Below, in pieces: positions 11,854 through 22,644 of a stretch of DNA of 64,000 nt. The notes beneath the pieces are model-generated. The model was given only the letters and a program-made list of their open reading frames with translations, was not told the DNA's origin and searched no databases. A program made the position numbers and the translations under genes. The first letter of the stretch is position 1. Each line of letters starts with the position of its first letter. The stretch spans positions 248,001-312,000 of the forward strand of contig RCSZ01000015.1 in NCBI GenBank assembly GCA_014898425.1, given 5' to 3'. This DNA is from Botryotinia globosa (Eukaryota > Ascomycota > Leotiomycetes > Helotiales > Sclerotiniaceae).

Positions 11854-12110
11854 ATTAGCCTCTAGAAACCTAGAAACCTAAAAATCTATAATCCTATAAT
11901 CTCATAAGTTTATGTGTAAATCTATTTTATTCCTTTATCTATGTCTGCAGAAAGCGAGAGAGTAAGCGAGAGAGCAAGCAAGAGAAAAAGGCAAGGTCGA
12001 AAGCAAGAGATCAAGATTCTCCCAAACCCCAGTCAACTTGTGCGAATATCTCGAAAAAGTTTACACTTTCCCAATCTCAACCCCCATTTACATATCATGC
12101 AATCCCTCCC

Positions 12111-13957
12111 TCACTTCCCCTCCCTCACTTCCCCATCCACCACTTCCCCATCCACCACTTCCCCATCCACCACTTCCCCATCTACCACTTTCCCATCCAC
12201 CCCACCCTCCTCATCACTAAACACATCCTCCTCAGGCATCGGAATCCCCTCAATCATCTCCCTCTCCGCATCTCTTCTCCTCTTTATTTCTCTCCAGCCA
12301 GCATTCTGGTCAAAATCAAAATCAGGAGGAAGATACAACTCTCCCAAGACACCATACTCAATCCTACCAAGGGGAGGATAATGCGCTTCTGCACCTTGAC
12401 CTCCACCTTGACCTCCACCTCCAAAATCATCAACTCCCCCATCAACCAAATCCGCTCTTCTCCCCAATCGATTTTCAGGCTGATACCAAAAGGGCGCAGG
12501 AGGAGCAGGAGGAGCAGGAAGAGCATGAGCAGGAGCAGGAAGATTCTCCACAATTCCTCTAATTTCCCCCGCATCTCCAATTTCCAGACGAGGAGGTCCA
12601 GCGACCGGAGATTGAGCACGAAGTTGCGGTGGAGGAGGATAATTGAGAAATTGGTTCTTGTGATTCTCATCTCCATTCCCATTCCCATTCTCACCCCGCA
12701 ATCGATATCGTTCCCGAAGTTGTTGTGCAGCGTCCACGGCTTCTCTTCCTGCATTTCGGATTCTCTCTCTCTCTGCAGCCGCATCTGCAATTCTATCTGC
12801 ATTTGCATCTCCATTATAACGCCGCAATCGATGTCGTTCATAAAATCGTCGAGCATTTTCATGGATTTCTCTTTCTTCATCTCGAATTCTCTCCATCTCT
12901 CTCTCCCTCTCCCTCTCTGCAGCCGCATCTGCAATTCCATCTGCATCTTCATCTCTATTCCGTGCGACAGGATTTGGAAGGAGATGATTCTGATTTTGAT
13001 TTCCATATGCATTTCCATTCCCCTGCCCATCCTCACCCCCTAAAGCATAATCATACCTTTCACGAAGTTGTCGTATAAATCTCAAGGGATCTCTTACTTC
13101 TTCTCCCCCTCCCTCCCCATCTCCATCACCCATCCCATCAGCACCCTGCCGCCCCACCGCAACCGGCAAAACAGGAATCTGCAGATTCCCAACCTCCTCT
13201 CTATCCCCACCCAGCCCATCTCGTTCATCTCCGAACCGCCTCTGTGGTCCAACCCCCCTCGCCCTCATCCTCTCTGCATTTCGCACACGGTACATCTCTG
13301 CCATCTCTGCCATCTCCCACATCATCCCATTCCTTCTCCTTTCATCTCTCTCCTCATCTCCATTTCTCGCAACGACACGCGGTACCTGAGGGATTTGTGG
13401 ATTAGGAAGCTTCTCCTTTCCATTTCCATCCTCATCATCCTCTTCATATTCATCCTCATCATCATCCTCTGGAACCTCACCGATCCGTCCCGCCAATTCC
13501 CCATTCCGACCAGCACCAGCCTCTCTAATCAGTTCCTGCAAGTTCTCAATCAGATGTCGATTTCTGAGCACCGGTCTTGGTTCCGGGTTGGGTACTTGAA
13601 CTTGAGCAGGAGCAGGAACCGGAGCAGGAACCGGAGCAACGGCAGGAACAAGGACAGGAATTAAAAGCCCACCCGGAACCATACCCATTACCAGCCTCCC
13701 CTCATCTGGATTCACCGCTCCCGCATATTCAGGTTGTCGACGAGCTCCTGGATAGAAAGGTTCATTCCTGTAACCTCCTTCCACTTGCTGAGCAAGGGGT
13801 TGAGGCTGTATGTCTCCTTCGTTCCCATTCATTTCTTCATCCTCATCTAGTTCCTCATCTGTATCCTCATATAGTTCCTCATCTGTATCCTCATCTAGTT
13901 CCTCATCCGGATAATACCTCTCAAGCCGATACCAACGCCCACGATCCATATACATCC
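12111..13957 (-). CDS. Acidic, Arg/Glu-rich low-complexity exon; probable C-terminal tail of the RBR ligase
   Basis: A 1.85-kb open frame on the minus strand. From its first in-frame ATG at 13964 it reads as a 617-residue product. A GTACTAAC branch site and a TAG acceptor (13959-13958) lie exactly at that start, so it is more likely an internal exon beginning at 13957. It opens MYMDRGRWYRLERYYPDEE, followed by DTDEEL repeats. Next come proline-rich and Arg/Glu-rich stretches with repeated RYRLRxxNG and ADxIADAAAERERE units, probably helical or coiled. It ends in four to five copies of VVDGE and a stop at 12111. No enzyme domain is visible. Phase joins it to the exon at 14389-14469. If that is wrong it is an independent gene of unknown function. 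Confidence 0.55.
12127..12207 (-). repeat. 15-bp coding minisatellite
   Basis: About five tandem copies of a 15-base unit (plus strand CACTTCCCCATCCAC) inside the reading frame, each giving VVDGE on the minus strand. The frame is kept because the unit is five codons, so copy-number change would alter protein length without a frameshift. Confidence 0.85.
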
Positions 13958-14388
13958 CTACCATCCCAAAAAGTTAGTACATCTTTCCAAGAAGGAAAAA
14001 AAAAGCACTCCTCCACTCTCCTCTCTCACTTCTTCCCTCTGCATATCCAAGACTCAAGATCAAATAAAAGAAAAGAAAAATATCCAAGATAATCCACCCC
14101 CTCCCCCAAATCTCATCACTCAATCACCCAGCCCCCAATCGCCCAATCTCAATCTACCCATCTACCCCAATCCACCTCAATTTTCCACCCTCTCCACGCC
14201 TCTAACCCCTCACCCCATCTCCCCACCCTCCCTAAACCTCCTAAATTTCCGTTTCAACTTTGAAACCACCACTTTAAAAACTACACAAAAGTACACATAG
14301 ATTCAGTTACCACCATTTTTCAAATTCCCAAAACCTCTCTCTCTTTCTCCCCCCCCCCCCAAAAAAAAGAAATACGAATAAAACTCAC

Positions 14389-14469
14389 CAGGAGGCCGAG
14401 GCAATACTTCGAGTTCGTGTGGTGGTACTTCTGTGTACCCATTAGTCAGCAAATATGCATTGATGTCTC
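14389..14469 (-). CDS. Probable linker exon of the RBR ligase gene
   Basis: A short exon of 81 bases reading GDINAYLLTNGYTEVPPHEL, then a proline-containing stretch, bounded by an AAG acceptor (14471-14470) and a GTGAGT donor (14388-14383). The upstream donor GTTAGT at 14727 leaves phase 1 and the downstream exon accepts phase 1, so the frame holds at both joins. The implied introns (14470-14727 and 13958-14388) are longer than others in the window, and the second contains a run of C followed by a run of A near 14350-14368. No start codon precedes this exon in frame, which argues against a separate gene. Confidence 0.45.
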
Positions 14470-14727
14470 CTTGCGTTATGCATCGCAATTACATGATTAC
14501 TCCCAAGACAAGGGGAAATAAAAATAACCACATAACTATGGTGAAATAACATCCATCCGACCCAAAGACTTTGGTAATGGTATTTATCTTACTACATAGT
14601 ATCTGATTTCAAAAGGAGAAAGAATAGAATACTATTTCTAAGATTTACCCACCCATTGCCAAAGGCCAAAGATCACACAACATTATGGTATCAATCAACG
14701 ACGAAAAAATCATTGCAAAGTACTAAC

Positions 14728-16874
14728 CCACAGGTCGAAAATGAGGAATCCTTGGATCCGCAGCCTTTCTCCTTTCATCATCCTTGGTGACGTTTTCCGA
14801 CATCTTAACTCTCAAATCCTCCTCGGAATATTCGGGATGTTCTGCACGAACTCTTGCCAGTGCTTCTTTTTCGGCCTTCTTAACTTCGTCATAATGTCGT
14901 TCCTCCACCGATTCGAATAGTGGACAATTTCCATCCTGGCCACCTCTCCTTACATCATCAAAATGATTGTAACTGCATGATTTGGAACACACATAGCATT
15001 GGACGTTATAGCATCCATTGCGTGTGCATGTCATCTTATTGCAACCTTCTTCCTTTACAAATGGAGTACCGCATTTGTTACAAGTCCTAATCATGGCTGC
15101 AGACATTGCTTCCTCAATTTGTCGTCTAATCGAGAGGCCATTTGCCTTTGTATTTTCTCGACACGTCATAGGGATATGTGACTCCAGTTTACATAGTCGA
15201 CAACTGACCTTTTCGCAGTCAGGAGCTTGGCATCGAAATTCTCGATCAACTTCGACCGGAGGATATTCTGCTGCGAATGGACAAAATGGACAACTGGCAA
15301 GATTTTCGATACCAGCCATACGCAAGACAGCTTCTGCTTCATTGCGTTCCAAGGCGACGATGGTTAATTCGTCTAGGAATTGATTTCTACATAATAGATG
15401 AGTATGAATCTGGAGCTCATGGTCAAGAATACTCACCTCTGTTCAAGAGAAAACCCTGCTTCACATCCATCCGTAGACATACACACGAGGAGATATTTGG
15501 AATTTCCAATTTCGGTCTCCGCTGATTGTCGTGCACACCCACGGCAAAACCAATGCAGGACTGCTTCATTGTTGCAGTGAACCATGCGATTGAGTGGATA
15601 GTCCGAATAGCAACAGCAGCATTCTGTTATAGTTCCCTCGGCTTCAGCTCTCTTTAGATTCTCTTCTTCTGCAAGTATTGCTTCTTGTTCGGCGAGGCGA
15701 CGACTTTCCGCAGTCTTTCGAATCTTCCGACATACGAGTAGTTCTTTTAGAGTCTCTACCTTCTCGGGCGATTCATTCATTTGAATTAGTTCCTCAACAC
15801 TACCACCTCGGTATTCGTGTGGCATTTTTCTTGGAGTTTTGATTCTCCTATACGGTGGATTGTTAGCATCAAAAGTTCGATCTGCTTCCTCGAGTGTGCG
15901 ATAGGCGGAGAAGAGACGATGACCAGTCGAATGTAGTGTTTCATCTATAAAGGTCAATGGAGTGAGTGGAAACTCGAATGAGAGGATGCTCCGACTAGAA
16001 AAACGTTAGCCAAGGAAAAACGGAAAGAGGAAATGAATAAGTAATTGGGATGAAGCATATAATATACCCACATTAGTGTCCGCTCCAAATATAACGCAGG
16101 CCCAACGATGCGATCGGCAGCTTCATATTTTTGTATAGCTTCCTCTTCTTCGGTGAGCACTCTCTTTCTCTTCAATTGCTTCTGAACATCTTTTGCTTTT
16201 GGGTAAGGAGTGCCGGTATCCGCTTGATCCAGAATATGAGCAATCAATCGATCAGAAGTGAAAGATACTTTTTCATAAAGACTGGCGACATGATCCCTAC
16301 AAATCTCTGGGAAGACTACAACCACTGCATTAATGCATTCCGTCTTTGTTTCCACCATCGGTTGATGTAAGTTGGTTGGTGATGGTTGAAATGGTTGATG
16401 GAGACGAGAAGGATCAACAAACGAAGGAGAAGCAAGGGAAGCTCGATTGTATTCCGCTTGAAAGGTATAGTCTTCCAACAGTACACGATTGATACCTTCG
16501 TCATTTTCCTCATCCGCCCACCGAGGCCAATTCATTTCCCCTTCTTCGTTCTTGACAAGAGAAGGATTTCTGGCCATGGCTTTATTGTCGGGTACAGCTG
16601 CCACTGCGGGTTGAGGTAATCGACCTGGGTACACTATGTTGTTATCCTCGAGATCAAATATCTGGTCGTTGGCACCAAAATACCCTCCGAGTTGATGTTG
16701 TTGTAAATTTAGATGTGGGGGGTGTGCGGGGACTCGAGGTCCATTGAAAGCATCTTCATAGCCTTCGGAGTCCGAATCCGAGATTTCGATAAAGTTATTC
16801 ACTGCATTTTGGATGTAGGGCTGTTTATCTCTCGGTGGACCATTGGCATGGTTCACTGGAGCTGCTCGACTCAT
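14728..16874 (-). CDS. RBR-type E3 ubiquitin ligase, RNF216/TRIAD3-like
   Basis: Three exons: 16874-16072, 15994-15437 and 15386-14728, with introns of 77 and 50 bp. The first acceptor has a GGCTAAC branch site. The first 250 or so residues are mostly disordered and include an acidic SDSDSEGYEDAF patch. RING1 starts near residue 390 (TECCCCYSDYPLNRMVHCN, with HWFCRGCARQ). The IBR (CPFCPF, FRCQAPDCEKVSCRLC) is near 487-530. RING2 (CNKCGTPFVKEEGCNKMTC) is near 555-590. The Cys of EEGCNKM is the expected catalytic residue that receives ubiquitin as a thioester before transfer to substrate. A charged segment KAEKEALARVRAEHPEYSEEDL follows. Without further splicing the protein ends at TAG 14725-14723 (about 674 residues). 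With the two downstream exons it would reach 1315 residues. The family call is firm; substrate is unknown. Confidence 0.85.
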
Positions 16875-18004
16875 GTCGTCAAAGTGAATCTGCTTGCGGT
16901 TGGCGGTTGATCAGTATACTGAGTTCTTGAGTAGTTGGTTTTTTGAAGAGGGACTATTGGTCAAGAGTGTCGTGAGAATGATCGTTTGCATATTCAAGAC
17001 GTTTGAATCTGCCGAGGACAGTGGGTGAATAATAATAAGTAAAGAGAACTGGTGAACCGAGTGACGTTCTATAGAATCCAAGGTGATGACGCTAGTCGTG
17101 TCCTAGTAGATTATTCGACGTTGGTAGATTCTTCCCTTGAGATTTGGGGGAATCGAATCTGAATCCGAATCCGAAACCGGTTCTCGAAGGGCATGTGCAG
17201 ATTCCAAAGAGGGATCGGGACTTTACGTGTGATGACTAGAATAGAAGAGACTCGACGGAAGAAGTTCTCGTAGTATATCGTCTGTCTATGAATGAAGTCA
17301 AGTGTATATAGATAGGTATGATGCAACAGTATGTAGAGGTTTCCAAATTGATATTGTATTATATTATAGCCTTGCAACGAATGATGTCAAGTTTCCAGCA
17401 TATTCTGGAGTGATTTGATAGGAAAGTACTGTATGAAGAAGAGAAGACGTTGAGCTTGCCAGGCCAATTAGAATTACAAAGATATTCCCAAGAGTGTATG
17501 TATTTATTAATCGTGGCTGACTAGGAGGTAGGTAGGTGAGAGTGAAGGGTGAATGTAGAATGTAGAGTGAAGAGTGAAGAGTGAAGAGTGAAGAAAAGAA
17601 AGAGGTGATGTGATGAAGTCAAGGCAGAAATCGGAAATGAGTGAAAATGAGATACCTAGATACATAGATGGTTCATCATGATTACCGGGATTTTTAATTT
17701 AGATGCTAGTATGCATATTGAGAAATGATGGAAGATCATAGGTTACACGTGATCACACTCTCGACCTTTTTCCATCTCTGAGCAGGGTCGCTTGAAAGTC
17801 GATAGGCACGATAGGCACGATAGGAACAGTATTACGATTTACGATGTTACGATATTACTACGATGTAGGTAGGGACGTACCAGGTACGTACTACCTAGTC
17901 ACATTTCCACATTTCCATGTTGGTCAGAGCTCTTCCTACCTTGTCTTGTCCTGTCAAATGGAGCACAGACTTTTCTTCTGAGGCTATAAGGGATCTGATG
18001 AATG

Positions 18005-18180
18005 TGGGTGGACGTGGACGGATGAGGAAGTGTGAATAGTGAAGGGGAAGTGTGAATAGTGAAAGTGAAAGTGAAGGTGAAGTGTGAATAGTGAAAGTGA
18101 AAGTGAAGGTGAAGGTGAAGTGTGAATTAGGAAGTGTGAATAGTGAAGGTGAAAGTGAAGTGTGAATTATTAGGAAGTGT
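18005..18180. repeat. GTGAA(TA)GTGAAA minisatellite cluster
   Basis: Nested imperfect repeats of GAAGTGTGAATAGTGAAAGTGAAG type. Units of 6, 12 and about 31 bases recur. No reading frame of interest crosses it. Confidence 0.8.
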
Positions 18181-18964
18181 ACCTAGTCAGTACGAGGGTT
18201 CCTAGATACACAAACGGAAATCTTCTAGAAGGACCTTTATTAGATGGCAGTGTAGGTCTAGATACTCACAACTACTGTATTCTGGAAAGAGGTTTCTCGT
18301 GTAGGAAAGAAAGTAATTGATTCTTCCCAACAGGCACAGCATACTCCATTCACACCAATACGACATCCGATACCGACAATGTACAGTATCGTTGATCGGG
18401 AAATTCTTCTTCCCATCTCTCATTCATGGGTATGGGAGTATCCAAACACGGCATATGAAGGATGCCACCATCGTAATGAATCGGTCCAGTGAAAACATGC
18501 AACACGTTCTTTGCGTGGTACGTACTTGCTGTCCTTTCTGTCAGACGGAGTGACTGCAATGGAATATATGAGGAGTGACTGATCCCCTCATTACCTAATG
18601 CTTTGACAAAAATGAAAATCTTCTTCTCTCCAGATTGTCACATGATGATAGGTATATCTCTTATCGTTATCACCACCCATGTACAGTACCGTTATCGCTT
18701 CCCCCGAGATTAACCGTACCTTTCTTTACTTGAGCCTGGGCAATCTCATCTAATTGATGCTCTCCAATCACATACACAACTTCAACTCGATTCAAAATGT
18801 ATCATCATAACTACTAGGTAGGTAGGAAGGAGGTAAACATTCAAGAACCATTCAAGAACCATTCAAGAAGAGCACGAAGCTTCTCTTGTTTCCAACAGCC
18901 CCGTCTTGAACATAGCGGAAAGTATATCTCAGCCTAGGCCTCCATAAATCCCGGTTATTGTCGG

Positions 18965-18983
18965 CCCCCCCCCCCCCCCCCCC
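18965..18983. repeat. Poly-C run (19 C)
   Basis: An uninterrupted run of 19 C between TCGG and GGATCTC. Length calls in such runs are unreliable. Confidence 0.85.
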
Positions 18984-19460
18984 GGATCTCACCGTTCGTT
19001 CTTCTTCCTCAAAGTCTCAAACCGCCAACCATCAAATCATCAATCCCTTGAAAGGCAAGAGCTTTGACTAAGATTAACTCAGCTTCATGCGGAGATTGTG
19101 ATCATTTGATGTGGAAGTATTCACCAATTGCTAATCCTTCACTCCCGAATCATTGTTTGGTCTTTAGTGAGTCTGATGGGTTGACCTAAAAGACGTATTT
19201 AGAAGGTAGATATCGAATCCCTTCCTTCAAAGAGGACCCCTTCCCCACAGGAAATGCATACTAGGCTCTAGCATCTATCTGCTTGTCTTTTGTGAGCATT
19301 CACCACATATCTACCTTCTTATCAAAGTTCAATTCCCCACAATAGAGGGAGCAGAATCACTTTATTAGAGTGCCAAATCTCACAAAGAAGTTTCTATCCA
19401 TATCTCTCCATCTTCCTACACAGATCTCTTTCATTCAATCTACCTTCCTACCCTTCAAAC

Positions 19461-20612
19461 ATGTTTCCAGATTACAATTCCCCAGATCTTCATCTGGCTC
19501 ACCCAACTCCTGAAGAAAAACTAGCCACGTGGAATCTCAATTATGAAGAATGGGGCAAAGCACTTTCCAAGTCAGATTACCTTCACCGAGAACAATATCT
19601 CGCCAGCGTTCCCTTGACCTCAGAAGATGGAATAACCTACTGGTGTCTCGTCGATAAATCTGCCCCTCCGAACAACCGGGAAATCTATGCCTCCTGCGAA
19701 TCCCTTCGTAAAAAAGCTTTCATATCTCAAGAAGGAAAAGTCGAAGAAGTTATCATTCATTCAATTGGATCTGTTTTTTGTCCTCCCCAAAATCGAGGCC
19801 GTAAATATGCTTCTCGAATGATGTCAGACCTGGGCGATATCCTCAAAACATGGCAACTCGACCCCAATATCCCCGGACGTCAAAAAACCCCCGCCTCCAT
19901 CCTCTTCTCAGACATTGGCAAAAAATTCTACGCAAACCACGGCTGGCATCCCTTCCCCTCCTCGCACATTTCCCTCCCCCCTCTCCCCAACCCCGCAGAT
20001 TCCCCCTCGTCACATCTCACCACCCTCCTCAAAGAAGAAGACCTCCCCCCCCTCTGCGACCTCGACACCACCTACATCCGCCAAGTCCTCTCCCGCGCAA
20101 ACGATCACAAAACCCACATCGCGCTCCTCCCCGACTACCCCACCATCCAATGGCACCACCTCCGCGAAAACGTCATGTCCGTCTCCATCTTCGGACGCGC
20201 CCCCGAAATCAAAGGCGCGCTCGTCGGTTCCCCCGGCTCGCGCGTCTGGGCCTATTGGACCCGCGGCTACTACGGCCCCGTCGATTCCCCCTCCTCGGGA
20301 AATTGTCTGCACATCTTACGCTTGGTGCTCGAGGATGAATCGAATAGTGCGGCGAACGCGGAGAAATTGGAAGCGGTATTGCGGGAGGCGCAGAGGGAAG
20401 CGAGCGAGTGGAAGATGAATGAAGTGCAGTTTTGGAATCCGACGGCGTTGGTGGAGGATTTGTTAAACAGGTCGGAGTTGGGCGAGAAGGGCATCCATCG
20501 GAAGGTCGAGAGGGAGGAGGAGAGTGTTGCCAGTTTGATGTGGTATGGTGAGGGAGAGGGGACGGTCGACGAGGTGGAGTGGTGGGGAAATGAAAAATAT
20601 GGATGGTGTTAG
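19461..20612 (+). CDS. LYC1-like GNAT N-acetyltransferase
   Basis: A single-exon 383-residue protein of the Lyc1 family, whose yeast (Yarrowia) namesake acetylates the epsilon-amino group of lysine in lysine catabolism. The N-terminal half is a GNAT fold: the VIIHSIGSVFCPPQNRGRKYA segment carries the Q/R-x-x-G-x-A type acetyl-CoA loop, and SDIGKKFYANHGWHPFPS is the motif following the GNAT core that I associate with Lyc1. The C-terminal half is the Lyc1-specific region of mixed alpha/beta sequence. The start is the first ATG after a pyrimidine-rich leader with CAAAC before it. Codons in the part at about 19830-20300 are strikingly C-rich compared with the 5' part. Substrate is inferred from the family only. 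Confidence 0.8.
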   Translation: MFPDYNSPDLHLAHPTPEEKLATWNLNYEEWGKALSKSDYLHREQYLASVPLTSEDGITYWCLVDKSAPPNNREIYASCESLRKKAFISQEGKVEEVIIHSIGSVFCPPQNRGRKYASRMMSDLGDILKTWQLDPNIPGRQKTPASILFSDIGKKFYANHGWHPFPSSHISLPPLPNPADSPSSHLTTLLKEEDLPPLCDLDTTYIRQVLSRANDHKTHIALLPDYPTIQWHHLRENVMSVSIFGRAPEIKGALVGSPGSRVWAYWTRGYYGPVDSPSSGNCLHILRLVLEDESNSAANAEKLEAVLREAQREASEWKMNEVQFWNPTALVEDLLNRSELGEKGIHRKVEREEESVASLMWYGEGEGTVDEVEWWGNEKYGWC

Positions 20613-21625
20613 ATTTTGGTTTGGTTGGTCTGGAGGAGACATGGTGGTAAAGAAAAGAAAGAAAAGAAGGAAATTCTACCATCATCCTTTTCTTACTTTT
20701 TACATGGGCGGCAGCGGTTCTCTTTAACATTGCACTGCATTACATGACAAATCATAGCACATTGCATATCGCAGTGAGCATGACATACCACGGTATCTCA
20801 TTTCATCTCGCTGCTTCGCGGTACTCGGTAGTACTAGATAGATGAGAAAGAAGAAGCTGAGCGATAACTTTTTGATTTGATTTGATTTGACTTGACTCGA
20901 TAGAGAGAGAGGGAAAGGTATCTAGAATTGTATCATATCATATCATATCATATTTCCAAATATATCATAACAAAATTGTTCATTGAAATATTAATACAAA
21001 TACAAATACAAATACAAATACAAATACAAATACAAATACAAATACAAATACAAATACAAATAATCTTGCCTACTCCGTATAATACTTGCTGATAATATTT
21101 GCTAATTCTAATGGTGATGATGATAATGACAGATGGATGACATATAGACAGATAGATAGACAGATTATGAATAAATGAATTAGTGGATACGAGTAGATGG
21201 ATATCTTTATATCTATGGATCTCTATACATAGTTCTTAGAGTTGTAATTGCTTACTTTAGAAATGTAGTATTATCTAGATAGGTAGGTAGGTAGGTAGGT
21301 ATATACACTTGGAGTTCTTATTCCCCTCCCCTTCACTTTCCTTCCCCATTAGATCCTCGCAATAGATTTCAAGACTTTCGGGATTTGAGGGTGTAACGGC
21401 GTAGAGTACCGACTGCGTTGAGGGATTGTTTATCCATGATCAATCACAATCAATTAAGCCGAGGATTGTAGTAGGTAGGTAGACTTCTACAATTTTGAGA
21501 CCTGAGTTTGCCATCTCATGGCTACACGGCGCATGAGTCTTACAGTTGGTTTCTGCTCTGCGCCTACTGATTTTGTTGATGGAGACGCCTTTTCTTTTGT
21601 TCGTCTAGGGGGTAATGATGGCTCA
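20613..21625. other. Convergent intergenic region
   Basis: Lies between the 3' ends of the LYC1-like gene and Rev7. It contains TCATA repeats (20933-20953), the AAATAC array and GGTA repeats near 21279-21301. I see no gene. Confidence 0.65.
20991..21062. repeat. (AAATAC)n microsatellite
   Basis: About 11-12 uninterrupted copies of a hexamer (ACAAAT/AAATAC). Confidence 0.9.
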
Positions 21626-22644
21626 TCATTCGTACTCATGTTGCTGTGCCTCTTCTCGGGAGCGCGATTCTTGATTCTCAAACTTGGCTTTTCCCTCTTC
21701 AATCCATGCTTCCATGATGAAATCTCCTACCTCCACCGCTCTGATGGCTGTACTCTTTATACCTCCTCTTGCCTTGCCAACTCTACTCTCTTTCCTAGTT
21801 TCCGGCTCATTATCACTGGCTTTTCCCTTTCCCTTTATATCTGTCGCGCCTCCAGTTGGGATTTGCAATTCCGCTACTGCCGGTTCCCATCGCTGCGGAT
21901 GTCCAATTGGCGCATTTCCCTCTCCCTCATGTTCTTTCATCTCCATAACAACTCCCCAGGTACACTCCTCTGGATTTTTCAAGTCCTCCAATTTACTCGC
22001 ACTATAGGCCAGCTTTCTTAAACAAGCACGTAATTCTTCTTCGACATCAATATTGCGAATGGCACTTATATCTGCAGGAGCGCGTCCTTCGAGAAATGTA
22101 AAGCGTTCGTTGGAGGGAATAGAGGGGAAGGAAGACAGGTTAAAGATGTAGCGTTCGAGTATTTGGACCGAGGGAGAAGATGGGTAAGGTTTTGTGGGAG
22201 GAGAGGAGGAGACATTGGCGGGAGATGAAGAGGGTGCGACTGCGGGAGAATCGGAGTAGATTACTATGGAGACGGTATTGATTGTTCCAGCTTGTAGGTG
22301 AGGGGTTATGGCGCTGACGCAAGAGTTTATGTAGGCGCAAAGTTCTGGGTGGCGGTTTTGAGGGACACTGGGAATGGTCAATTGGAGTTTGGGGAGGGGA
22401 AAGAAGAGAAGGAAAGATATTGGAGATCTGATTTGGAGATAGACCTCAAGATTGAGATGAAATGAAATTGAGAGGAAGAGAACCAGTAAACTCACGGGAA
22501 ATTAAAAGCGCGCGTTAGGAGGAAGGTATTTTCAGGATAGAGACCGCGCGCGTGGAGGATTGTATGGATCGAAAGAGTGAGGAAGGAGAGGAGATGCGTG
22601 TGTAGTGAATGAGGAGTACTGAGGGGTGGAGGGCGTGCCGGCAT
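21626..22644 (-). CDS. REV7: Rev7/MAD2B-like HORMA protein, DNA polymerase zeta accessory subunit
   Basis: Two exons, 22644-22496 and 22367-21626, joined in phase across a 128-bp intron (GTGAGT donor, CCCAG acceptor), giving 296 residues. The first exon reads LLSFLTLSIHTILHARGLYPENTF and ends ...RAFNFP; the second continues VPQNRHPELCAYINSCV. This is the standard opening of a Rev7 HORMA domain, in which RGIYP-type and NRHP-type motifs are conserved. ILERYIFNLSSFPSIP and, near the C-terminus, GDFIMEAWIEEGKAKFE also fit. Rev7 bridges Rev3 and Rev1 in translesion synthesis. Serine/proline-rich (about 90-115) and charged (about 235-265) inserts make it longer than the human protein, as is common in fungi. 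The upstream exon supplies the proper start; an open frame beginning further downstream at 22495 would read through intron sequence. Confidence 0.85.

Larger units (their letters stand above)
5640..11950. other. AT-rich, RIP-like, gene-free block
   Basis: About 6.3 kb that is overwhelmingly A/T, with stops in every frame and no defensible gene. G/C survives mainly at the ends of the inverted-repeat elements listed separately. In two of them, paired arms differ mostly by C/T and G/A transitions, as expected of RIP. It probably consists of old repeats reduced to AT-rich sequence. The few open frames of about 60-70 codons inside are composition effects. Confidence 0.8.
16875..19460. other. Intergenic region between divergent RBR ligase and LYC1-like genes
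   Basis: About 2.6 kb with no gene I can support. It contains GTGAAGA tandem units near 17560-17595, the GTGAA repeat cluster at 18005-18180 and a poly-C run at 18965-18983. CT-rich leader sequence lies just before the LYC1-like start. Confidence 0.65.

Noticed and set aside
5640..11950. Possible mitochondrial-derived or centromeric DNA because of extreme AT content
   Set aside because: No mitochondrial gene or tRNA is visible, and transitions between inverted arms are better explained by RIP of repeats; a centromere would normally be far longer.
12284..13664. Several 120-250 codon frames on both strands (for example 12284-13036 minus, 12381-13043 plus, 13068-13664 plus)
   Set aside because: They overlap the acidic low-complexity exon in other frames and are driven by its repeats.
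20209..20730. 173-codon minus-strand frame and others opposite the LYC1-like gene
   Set aside because: Composition shadows of the C-rich then G-rich coding strand; no domain, and they cross the gene's stop.
21518..22021. 167-codon plus-strand frame
   Set aside because: Antisense to the Rev7 exon; no recognisable domain.
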